From: UA16 sp965661575
GTDB lineage: Bacteria; Bacteroidota; Bacteroidia; Flavobacteriales_D; Sanyastnellaceae
Assembly (NCBI GenBank): GCA_965661575.1
Contig: CBFIEJ010000026.1
Coordinates: 1-29,513, forward strand
Length of the DNA stretch: 29,513 nt
Direction: 5' to 3'
Shown: piece after piece, positions 8,118-14,916 of the stretch
Layout of the letters: every line of letters starts with the position of its first letter
How positions within the stretch are numbered: position 1 is the first letter of the stretch
Notes under the pieces: model-generated
What the model was told of the DNA's origin: nothing
Seen by the model: only the letters and a program-made list of their open reading frames with translations
The model's database searches: none
Made by a program: the position numbers and the translations under genes

Positions 8118-9475
8118 AGCAAGGAATAGGATTCGGTTAAAAGCATCAAAACAAGAGCGACGGCCATGGGTAGCGCATTTCTGCGAGCGACGTCCAACGG
8201 ATTCACCCCAGCAATGCCAGAAGTGGCGATAACCACACCCGAAATAGGTGATGCCGCGCGTCCCATGCTGGAAGCGAGCTGCATTGGCAAAAGCAATCGA
8301 ATGCCCGGTATGCTCATCGATTCAGCCACTTTGGAAACCAATGGACCAAAGGCGAAGAAACTGGCATTGCCACTGCCCATTAAAATGGAGGCAAAAAAGA
8401 TCAAGGCTACAAAGATGACGAGGATGCCCAACGCGCCCCAACCAAGGCCGTCAACCATGAGGAGCAATCCTTCAATGAGCCCCAGTTCTATCAAACCTTT
8501 CGCAAACAAATCGGCTGCAATGATGAGGGTCACCACTTGACTAAAAGCTCTTCCCATGCCCGCCCAACACGCTTTCAGTCCGTTTTCAATTTCCTGACCT
8601 TTTGCACCTGAGAACCAGTGCAAAATCATCGAAAAAGCCAATGAGATGAGCATCGCAGTGGAAGTATCTAAAACCACCGCATCCGGACCCGTCTGGAAAA
8701 ATGAACTGAACGTCATCAGCAAGATGAGCGGAAGCACGGGCAAAAAAGCAAAGTAAAACGGTCGTTGTTGAGACGTCTCAGATTCCGGAACGGTGTTCGA
8801 TTGAGCGGGTTCCATTCTTCGCAATTGAAAAAACACCACAGCCATGATCACCAAAGTGATGCCACCTGCAAGCGGAGCTTGATGACCCAAGAAATAAGTG
8901 ACATTGCCCATTCCAAGCAAATCTGCTGCTCGCGCGGTATTGGCGCTAGCCGGCCCCATGTCAAAGCAAGTGCACAGCGTAATGATCGAAACGGAAGCCA
9001 GCGGAGAAATGCCAATGCGCAGCAAAATTGGATGCACCGAAGCAATCATCAAAAGCCCAAGGCCAGCTGCACTGGGCACGCACAAAGAAAGCAATTGTCC
9101 CAGCGGCAGCACCATCACAGCGGCAACGTGAGGGAAACCCCGGAGAAAATCAATGGGGCGCATGGCTGCTCTGACCATGGCCTTGGTGGCCCCCATGTGA
9201 TCCATGTAGGCAACGAATCCCGCGATGATCATGATCATCGTGCCAATCCCACTCAGCTTGGATCGCATGGACCGAACGATAAGCTCAAACAAATCAAACC
9301 CTCGCCATCCCGTCGAATCAGAAAATTCAAGCGGATTGCCAAGCGCCCAAGAAGCCATGAGAAAAATCAAACCCGCAGCCAGCAGCATCAATTGTGGATG
9401 CCGGCCTTGGATCAATTTCCATCCCACAAAAGCGGTCACTGCCGCCGCGAAGATTAAACCCGCCGCCAACATCAT
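8114..9475 (-). CDS. DcuC-family C4-dicarboxylate carrier
   Basis: A 453-residue integral membrane protein with about 12 hydrophobic segments. Its length and motifs fit the DcuC family: GIGTMIMIIAGFVAYMDHMG near residues 76-95, VLPLGQLLSLCVPSAAGLGLL, and MGSGNASFFAFGPLV (366-380), which corresponds to the family hallmark GSGNAPF. Related carriers exchange or export aspartate, fumarate and succinate. It overlaps the upstream lipoprotein gene and the downstream iadA by 4 bases each. The pairing with isoaspartyl dipeptidase suggests it moves aspartate, its metabolites, or beta-aspartyl dipeptides; the direction and substrate are inference. In E. coli, iadA sits beside different membrane proteins (yjiG/yjiH). 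Confidence 0.82.
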   Translation of the reverse strand: MMLAAGLIFAAAVTAFVGWKLIQGRHPQLMLLAAGLIFLMASWALGNPLEFSDSTGWRGFDLFELIVRSMRSKLSGIGTMIMIIAGFVAYMDHMGATKAMVRAAMRPIDFLRGFPHVAAVMVLPLGQLLSLCVPSAAGLGLLMIASVHPILLRIGISPLASVSIITLCTCFDMGPASANTARAADLLGMGNVTYFLGHQAPLAGGITLVIMAVVFFQLRRMEPAQSNTVPESETSQQRPFYFAFLPVLPLILLMTFSSFFQTGPDAVVLDTSTAMLISLAFSMILHWFSGAKGQEIENGLKACWAGMGRAFSQVVTLIIAADLFAKGLIELGLIEGLLLMVDGLGWGALGILVIFVALIFFASILMGSGNASFFAFGPLVSKVAESMSIPGIRLLLPMQLASSMGRAASPISGVVIATSGIAGVNPLDVARRNALPMAVALVLMLLTESYSLL

Positions 9476-10257
9476 TCAGGAATAACACCCAAAAGCACAC
9501 CTCCCGCGCCTTGCACTTGATCGTAAATGGCTGCGGGTATGACGATGTCACTTGTGCCTGAATTTCCGTCAGGCCCTGGATTCTCCGACAAATCCACTTC
9601 CTCAATCAACGCCGTGTTTGCTGAAAGGTCAATCGAAGTGAAGGCGTGAGATCGCAAGTGCAAATGACGCAACTGAAGGTTGTTGGAAAGGTCGATATCG
9701 CTCAAGAGTGCGTTGGCCTGGGAGCTTCCGCGAAATCTGAGTTTCTTCAAGTTGGGACAACCGGTCACGTCCAAGGCCTCTACTTTGCAAAAATTCATAC
9801 TCAACTCGACCAGTTCGGTGTTGGCATTCAAGTCCAAACTGACCAAATCATTGGAGGTTACAATCAAGGTGTCCAGTCCTGTGAAAAATTCAACACCACT
9901 GAGGTCTTGAATTTTCTGCGCCGCTGTCGCAACACCGGCAGCCTCCAGCGCAGAAACATTGCTACTCGTCTTGCTCAAGCTCAAGGCATTGACGCCCACT
10001 ACCAAATCCGGATTGAGGTAAAAATTAATCTGTAATCCGCCCGTTTCGAGGGTATCTGTGCGTTGTTGTACCCCAGGGATGCCCCGATACACCATGTATT
10101 CCCCAAACGCCCGATCAGGAACTTGAAACGTGTATCCCTCGTTGGGATCAACGGGAACGGGCACATCTACGTCATCGGTTTTGGCGCAACCTGCGAGAAA
10201 AACCAAGCAGACCACTGCTGCTGACAGAAAACCAAAATATCGCTGCATTGGAGTCAT
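9472..10257 (-). CDS. Leucine-rich-repeat lipoprotein
   Basis: A 261-residue lipoprotein with a signal peptide and lipobox FLAGC (lipidated Cys24). I chose the ATG at 10257, one base after the upstream stop, because it places the signal sequence at the N-terminus. Residues about 120-225 hold several leucine-rich repeats of the type 'L..LDLNANTELVELSM', 'LDVTGCPNLKKLRF', 'DIDLSNNLQLRHLHL' and 'SIDLSANTALIEEVDL'. These make a curved binding surface. The region 40-100 is beta-rich and of unknown type. It is probably anchored in the outer membrane and may bind a ligand or partner used by the operon. Its stop overlaps the start of the DcuC-family gene. Confidence 0.8.
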   Translation of the reverse strand: MTPMQRYFGFLSAAVVCLVFLAGCAKTDDVDVPVPVDPNEGYTFQVPDRAFGEYMVYRGIPGVQQRTDTLETGGLQINFYLNPDLVVGVNALSLSKTSSNVSALEAAGVATAAQKIQDLSGVEFFTGLDTLIVTSNDLVSLDLNANTELVELSMNFCKVEALDVTGCPNLKKLRFRGSSQANALLSDIDLSNNLQLRHLHLRSHAFTSIDLSANTALIEEVDLSENPGPDGNSGTSDIVIPAAIYDQVQGAGGVLLGVIPE

Positions 10258-10258
10258 A

Positions 10259-11167
10259 TCAAGGGTAAAGTATTTGGGCACCTTCCGCTGCCATGGCCAC
10301 TGGATTGTGTCCAATGCCCTCCGCCACAGCGAGGTTCCAATTCAGCAAGATACCATTGTCCTCGGAAATCTGCAGAGCGCGGGCATGGAAATATTGGCCG
10401 CGATCAAACCGATTGTCGCCCTGAACGTAGGCACCGGTCCAGCCTGTTTCCATGAAGTTGGTGTCTTCGCTCCCCAAGTGAATCAAAAGATTCTGGCTCA
10501 TGGAAATACCCAAATCAGATTCATTGATGGGCGATTCTGCCAATCCATACGGAAAACTCGAGGCATCTTCCGGCAACGTATACCAACCTGCATTGGCCGC
10601 AATTGCGCGATTCAATCGCAGATCACTGCCAAACAAAACGAACCGGTGCAAAAATTGTGCGCCTCCCGAATGACCCCATGCATCATAACTCACTTTTTCT
10701 GCGCCCAACTTTTCCTGGACCTCGTCAAACAGGGGCTCCATCAGACTGAACAGCCACTCTTCGTCGGATCGAATTTGGTCACCAACCATCAAATTGCCTT
10801 GCTGGTACCCCACGCTACCCGGGTATTCTGCCTCCGTGAACTCCGGTACGAAAACCATCATTTGGTGCATTGCGGCCAGTTCCGCCCAGTCGCTGGCATA
10901 GGAAGCTGCGTTTCTTTCGGCGCCATGCAACACAAAAAGCACGGGCATCTTGCTGATGTCGCCCAACGCCGGAATCCGGTAATGAACCGTGATATTCTCT
11001 GCTGTCGCTCCCTCAGGCGTCAAAAATTCAAAGGTCCCTCCTCCCCGCTGAAGTGCAAATCCCACTGGATTTTCCACTTCATTTTCAGCCACTCTACAAC
11101 CGTTCAAACACAGGAGGAGTGCTCCAAAAACCACTCCATACAAAGCCTTTAAATCGCGTTGATTCAT
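10259..11167 (-). CDS. Alpha/beta-hydrolase lipoprotein
   Basis: A 302-residue lipoprotein (lipobox CLNGC, lipidated Cys24), starting at the ATG at 11167. The rest is an alpha/beta hydrolase resembling polyhydroxybutyrate-depolymerase/feruloyl-esterase-like enzymes. It has an oxyanion region VLFVLHGAERNA (77-88), the nucleophile elbow GHSGG with Ser167, an acidic candidate near Asp235, and a final catalytic-type His287 in EGIGHNP. It is expected to be an esterase or amidase at the cell surface or in the periplasm. It is the first gene of the operon with the LRR lipoprotein, the DcuC-family carrier and iadA, and ends 1 nt before the next start codon. Confidence 0.8.
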   Translation of the reverse strand: MNQRDLKALYGVVFGALLLCLNGCRVAENEVENPVGFALQRGGGTFEFLTPEGATAENITVHYRIPALGDISKMPVLFVLHGAERNAASYASDWAELAAMHQMMVFVPEFTEAEYPGSVGYQQGNLMVGDQIRSDEEWLFSLMEPLFDEVQEKLGAEKVSYDAWGHSGGAQFLHRFVLFGSDLRLNRAIAANAGWYTLPEDASSFPYGLAESPINESDLGISMSQNLLIHLGSEDTNFMETGWTGAYVQGDNRFDRGQYFHARALQISEDNGILLNWNLAVAEGIGHNPVAMAAEGAQILYP

Positions 11168-11170
11168 GTT

Positions 11171-11178
11171 CAAAATTA
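11171..11178 (-). promoter_or_regulatory. -7 promoter element (TAATTTTG) just upstream of the hydrolase/iadA operon
   Basis: Minus-strand TAATTTTG matches TAnnTTTG exactly and lies 3 nt before the ATG at 11167. A -33 element is not clear (TTCG about 17 nt upstream at best). If used, the mRNA would start at or inside the start codon. Confidence 0.35.
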
Positions 11179-11255
11179 CATTCAAATTTTCAATACGAAT
11201 CACTGGCATATGCAGTGACAAGGATTGTTTCACCCTTCACCCTAAGGCCGTAAAA

Positions 11256-11287
11256 TTGCCAATTGAACGAAAAATATCCTATATTCG
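11256..11287 (+). promoter_or_regulatory. Promoter for the first LTD-like secreted protein
   Basis: TTGC (11256-11259), then 20 nt, then TATATTCG (11280-11287). This is a one-mismatch version of the Bacteroidota -7 element at the usual spacing, leaving a leader of about 20 nt before the ATG at 11311. Confidence 0.4.
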
Positions 11288-11310
11288 TCTGAACCAAATT
11301 CCGAAGAATC

Positions 11311-12918
11311 ATGAACTCTTTGCGCCACACAAGCAATGCCTTGCGCTGCCTCGCTTTCACTTTCGCTTCTGCAAGCTTGTCTCTCACAGTGTCAGGACAA
11401 AACGACTTGATGCTCCAAGGCATCATTGATTTCACTGTCCCAAGTGGCGGTTCAGACGGAAAGGCGATTCACTTGGTTGCAAGCAACGACATCGCTGATT
11501 TGAGTGTTTATGGCATCGGCGTCGCAAACAATGGAGGCGGCACTGACGGTCAAGAATACACGTTCCCTGCAATGGCCGTTGCAGCAGGTGACGACATTTT
11601 TGTCGCACGAAGCCTCGATGCCATGTCGAGCTATTTTCTCGCCGATTGCTTTGCATCCTTCGAACATGCGCTTGACGCCAATTCGAGCATCAGCCAAAAT
11701 GGCGACGATGCCATTGAACTTTTCTTCAATGATGCTGTGATCGAAACGTTTGGAGACATCGATACAGACGGAACGGGTGAGGAATGGGACTACGTGGATT
11801 CGTGGGCGTACAAGGTGGAAGGTGCTTGGACTTACGGAGGCACCAATTGCACTGACGGAACCACCAATACATTCGAATCTAACTGTCCTTATCCCTTGTG
11901 TGAAATCCCTGCAGACATTCCAGGTTGCATGGACGAGACTGCCTTCAACTATAACTCAAATGCGACTGTAGACGATGGATCATGTGAAGCGGTGCTCACC
12001 GGATGCATGGATTTTGACGCTGACAATTACAACGAGGACGCCAACACCGCATGCGCAGAATGCTGCGAATTCTTGGGCTGTACCGATGAGACTGCATTGA
12101 ATTACGATGACGGAGCCAACAGCGATGACGCTTCCTGCATTTTTGATGCGAGTGAACTCTCAAATGCGCTGATGCTGCAAGGCATCATCGACTTTACGGT
12201 TCCCAGTGGGGGATCTGACGGAAAGGCACTGCACTTCGTTGCTTCCAATGACATCGCAGATTTGAGCATCTTCGGAGTCGGAGTCGCCAACAATGGCGGT
12301 GGAACAGATGGAGAAGAATACAGCTTCCCAGAAATGGCTGTGAGTGCTGGTGACGATATTTTGCTGGCCCGAACGCCTGAAGTGATGGAGAGCTATTTGG
12401 CGACCTCCTGCTTCGGTTCATTCGAACACGTACTGACCGCAAATGCAGACATCAGCCAAAATGGAGATGATGCGATTGAGCTTTTCGAGATTGGAATTGT
12501 GATTGAGACGTTCGGAGACGCTGACGTTGACGGCTCAGGTGAGGCCTGGGAATACCTGGATTCGTGGGCCTATAAAGTGGGCGGGATCTGGACCTATGGT
12601 GGAGTCAATTGCACAGATGGCACTGAAACCATTGCTGATGCCTCTTGTGTTTATCCAATTTGCGGAGGATGCACAGATCCATTCTATCAGAATTATGACT
12701 CCATGGCTTCTGCCGATGATGGCTCATGTGCTGGTTTGGTTGTTTTTGGCTGCACGTACGAAGCGGCGACCAATTACAATGCAATGGCCACACATGACGA
12801 TGGATCTTGTGAGATTGAGACTGGAGCGGCTTGTTTGGGAGACCTCGATGACGATGGACTCATCGCCACTCCTGATTTGCTCACGTTCTTATCCGTGTTC
12901 GGTTTATCCTGTGATTGA
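11311..12918 (+). CDS. Secreted protein with two lamin-tail-like domains, Cys-rich repeats and a dockerin-like tail
   Basis: A 535-residue protein with a signal peptide ending at VSGQ (about residue 30). Two copies of an LTD-like domain (about 32-170 and 287-424) share LQGIIDFTVPSGGSDGKA, GVANNGGGTDG and the ending NGDDAIELF...ETFGD...DSWAYK. The last part resembles the N-terminal region of secreted nucleases such as ExeM. Between them are three Cys-rich repeats (205-276), and two more follow at 453-501 (GCTDPFYQNY...DDGSC). The protein ends with a single EF-hand-like half (DLDDDGLIATPDLLTFLSVFG, 511-531) instead of a T9SS domain. It is likely a surface or matrix binding protein; no catalytic domain is seen. 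A paralogue follows directly at 12982. Confidence 0.85.
   Translation: MNSLRHTSNALRCLAFTFASASLSLTVSGQNDLMLQGIIDFTVPSGGSDGKAIHLVASNDIADLSVYGIGVANNGGGTDGQEYTFPAMAVAAGDDIFVARSLDAMSSYFLADCFASFEHALDANSSISQNGDDAIELFFNDAVIETFGDIDTDGTGEEWDYVDSWAYKVEGAWTYGGTNCTDGTTNTFESNCPYPLCEIPADIPGCMDETAFNYNSNATVDDGSCEAVLTGCMDFDADNYNEDANTACAECCEFLGCTDETALNYDDGANSDDASCIFDASELSNALMLQGIIDFTVPSGGSDGKALHFVASNDIADLSIFGVGVANNGGGTDGEEYSFPEMAVSAGDDILLARTPEVMESYLATSCFGSFEHVLTANADISQNGDDAIELFEIGIVIETFGDADVDGSGEAWEYLDSWAYKVGGIWTYGGVNCTDGTETIADASCVYPICGGCTDPFYQNYDSMASADDGSCAGLVVFGCTYEAATNYNAMATHDDGSCEIETGAACLGDLDDDGLIATPDLLTFLSVFGLSCD
11404..11820 (+). repeat. LTD-like domain, copy 1
   Basis: Codons 32-170 of the gene at 11311. 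Very similar in protein sequence to copies 2 and 3, more distantly to copy 4, with shared blocks SGGSDGKA, NNGGGTDG and NGDDAIEL. Confidence 0.75.
12169..12582 (+). repeat. LTD-like domain, copy 2
   Basis: Codons 287-424 of the gene at 11311. The first 30 residues are nearly identical to copy 1, which points to internal duplication. Confidence 0.75.
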
Positions 12919-12952
12919 TTCTGGTTCGGAAATTTGAATCGACCTGTGTAAA

Positions 12953-12979
12953 TTGCTAGCTCAACCACCTTGCTAGCAA
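12953..12979 (+). promoter_or_regulatory. Inverted repeat immediately upstream of a start codon
   Basis: TTGCTAGC (12953-12960) and GCTAGCAA (12972-12979) are perfect inverted copies with an 11-nt loop, ending 2 nt before the ATG at 12982. It could form an mRNA hairpin at the translation start, act as an operator, or be a weak terminator for the preceding gene (no T-run follows). Confidence 0.4.
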
Positions 12980-12981
12980 CC

Positions 12982-14535
12982 ATGTCATCTCATCAAATTT
13001 CAGGAGCACTTGCGCTGTTATTATGTGCAAGCTTTTTTCCACTTTCTGCCGCAGCTGAATTGGATTCACTCATTCTGCAAGGGGTCTTGGACCTCGACGT
13101 GCCCTCGGGTGGGTCGGATGGAAAAGCACTGCACTTTTTAGCAGTTGAAGATGTCGATGACCTCAGTGTCTATGGAATAGGAACAGCCAATAACGGCGGA
13201 GGAACCGACGGACAAGAATACGCGTTCCCGGCTGAACCTCTCGACGAGGGACAGCACCTCCTTCTTGCGCGGTCCACGGCAGCAATGAGCTCTTACTTTG
13301 GAGCATGCATCGCCGAATTTGACGTGGTCATGGAAGCTTCCACTGCTGTGAATCAAAATGGCGATGACGCAATTGAATTGTATCTCAATGAAGCAGTCAT
13401 CGAAACCTACGGTGATGCCGATGTCGACGGCTCAGGTGAGAGCTGGGAATATTCTGACAGTTGGGCATTCAAATCCGAAGATGGCAATTGGGCAGTCGGC
13501 GGAGTAGGCTGCTCGAGTGGCGCGAGCACTGAAGACTCTGCATGTCCTTATCCACTCTGCACTGAATCTGAGGGGATTCCAGGATGTATGGCTGAAACTG
13601 CTTGTAACTACGATGCGGAAGCAACCGTGGACGATCTGACGTGTGTTTACCCCGGAGATGCCTGTGACGATGGCGATGCGTTGACGGTTTTTGACACACT
13701 CACTGAAGCTTGCGATTGCGAGGGGACCGCTTTTGAGCCATCCAACCAATTGATCTTGACGGGCATTATTCATGCTGGCTCAGCTCCGAAAGCACTGGAG
13801 CTTTATGTCCTGGATGATCTCGAAACGCTCGGTCAATACGGCTTGGGTACCGCTCAAAATGGAGGCGGTACAGATGGTGTCGAATGGACATTTCCAGACG
13901 AAGGAGCCGAGGCGGGTTCATTCATCTACGTGACCAACGATGCGGAAGCCTTCGCTGCATATTTCGGCTTCGCCCCAACTTTTGGTGAGGCGGGAGCGGT
14001 TTGCAATTTCAACGGGAATGACGCCATAGAACTTTTTGAAGCCGGCATTCCGGTCGACACTTATGGTGAAATCGACGTAGACGGCTTGGGAGCAAGTTGG
14101 GAATACACGGATGCTTGGGCATACCGGGTCAATGGCACGGGACCGGATGGCAATGCATTCGTACAGGCCAATTGGAACGTGAGTGCCTTGGGTGTCACGG
14201 ACGGACCTCTCACCAATGAGTTCTCCAATGAGCCATTTCCAACGGGTACGTACAACAACACGCCGGATGGTGTAAATGAATGGATTGCCGATGGAATCGA
14301 AATGCACATCTTCCCCAACCCCAGTGCGGACGGCACTGTGCGCGTGCAATCGACTTCAACCATTGAAACATTGACCATCCACAGTCTCAGTGGGCAGTTG
14401 ATTCATAGCTCACCTGTGACTGGCCACACAGCGTTCTTCAATGCGACCCAACTTGCCCGAGGAATTTATACCGTTCAAGCAATCAGCCCAGACGGCAACC
14501 GGCAGGTCAGCCTATTTATCAAATCCAATCACTGA
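12982..14535 (+). CDS. Secreted T9SS protein with two lamin-tail-like domains
   Basis: A 517-residue protein with a signal peptide (cleavage near SAAAE, residue 25). An upstream TTG at 12970 is not needed as a start. LTD-like copy 3 (30-166) is close to the two copies in the preceding gene; copy 4 (257-384) is more diverged but keeps NGGGTDG and NGNDAIELF. Between them lie a Cys-rich repeat (GCMAETACNY, 201-221) and a DACDDGDALTVFDT...DCEG motif common in Flavobacteriales surface proteins. Residues 440-517 form a T9SS type A sorting domain (IFPNPSADGTV ... LARGIYTV). It is therefore exported and anchored or released by T9SS. The stop overlaps the next start by one base (TGATG). Confidence 0.88.
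   Translation: MSSHQISGALALLLCASFFPLSAAAELDSLILQGVLDLDVPSGGSDGKALHFLAVEDVDDLSVYGIGTANNGGGTDGQEYAFPAEPLDEGQHLLLARSTAAMSSYFGACIAEFDVVMEASTAVNQNGDDAIELYLNEAVIETYGDADVDGSGESWEYSDSWAFKSEDGNWAVGGVGCSSGASTEDSACPYPLCTESEGIPGCMAETACNYDAEATVDDLTCVYPGDACDDGDALTVFDTLTEACDCEGTAFEPSNQLILTGIIHAGSAPKALELYVLDDLETLGQYGLGTAQNGGGTDGVEWTFPDEGAEAGSFIYVTNDAEAFAAYFGFAPTFGEAGAVCNFNGNDAIELFEAGIPVDTYGEIDVDGLGASWEYTDAWAYRVNGTGPDGNAFVQANWNVSALGVTDGPLTNEFSNEPFPTGTYNNTPDGVNEWIADGIEMHIFPNPSADGTVRVQSTSTIETLTIHSLSGQLIHSSPVTGHTAFFNATQLARGIYTVQAISPDGNRQVSLFIKSNH
13069..13479 (+). repeat. LTD-like domain, copy 3
   Basis: Codons 30-166 of the gene at 12982. Its ending (ETYGDADVDGSGESWEY) matches copy 2 (ETFGDADVDGSGEAWEY) better than copy 1, suggesting it was duplicated from copy 2. 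Confidence 0.7.
13750..14133 (+). repeat. LTD-like domain, copy 4 (diverged)
   Basis: Codons 257-384 of the gene at 12982. It keeps LTGIIH, KALELYVLDD, NGGGTDG, NGNDAIELF and WEYTDAWAYR but lacks the PSGGSDG insert of the other copies. Confidence 0.65.
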
Positions 14536-14819
14536 TGATAAAGCATCCCCTCTACCTGTCCTTACTCCTTGCCTTTTTCCTCTTCGCTTCATGTGACGAT
14601 GGAAAAGATTTCTCCGAGAAATTCAAAACGGGTTGGATGTCCAGCTGCAAAAAACAAGCGGGCGTTAACATGGACAAGGACATTGCCGAGAAGTATTGCC
14701 AATGCTCTTTGGACATACTTATGGAACGTTATGAGAATGACGAGAAAGCGGGTGAGGCCATTGCATCCATGCCGGTGAACCGGGTGCAGCAAATCTTGGT
14801 TTTGCCGTGCATTCAGTGA
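14535..14819 (+). CDS. Small Cys-rich lipoprotein
   Basis: A 94-residue lipoprotein with lipobox FASC (lipidated Cys20). Four further cysteines (Cys38, Cys55, Cys57, Cys92) could form two disulfides in the periplasm. The CQCSLDILMERY motif resembles small uncharacterised bacterial proteins with a YCxCxL motif followed by a helix. It overlaps the stop of the T9SS/LTD gene by one base, so it is translated from the same message. I do not know its function. Confidence 0.75.
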   Translation: MIKHPLYLSLLLAFFLFASCDDGKDFSEKFKTGWMSSCKKQAGVNMDKDIAEKYCQCSLDILMERYENDEKAGEAIASMPVNRVQQILVLPCIQ

Positions 14820-14916
14820 ACACTTGACTGTAGCTCAAACCATTTTTGCAGGAGTTAACCATTGATTTAGAACCTTTTCCGTTGTGAGTTGTCGTATGTA
14901 ACGCAAGACAATTCAA

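Noticed and set aside
8765..9457. Plus-strand 230-codon open frame rich in His, Ser and Arg
   Set aside because: Antisense to the DcuC-family carrier; the composition is what the complement of membrane-segment codons gives.
10130..11152. Plus-strand 340-codon open frame
   Set aside because: It lies antisense to two lipoprotein genes with clear signal peptides, lipoboxes and a GHSGG motif. Its own translation shows no domain pattern.
12949..12956. TAAATTGC as a -7 promoter element for the second LTD gene
   Set aside because: Two mismatches to TAnnTTTG, and the clear TTTG (12933-12936) is only 12 nt upstream. A TTCG 20 nt upstream is too weak to call.
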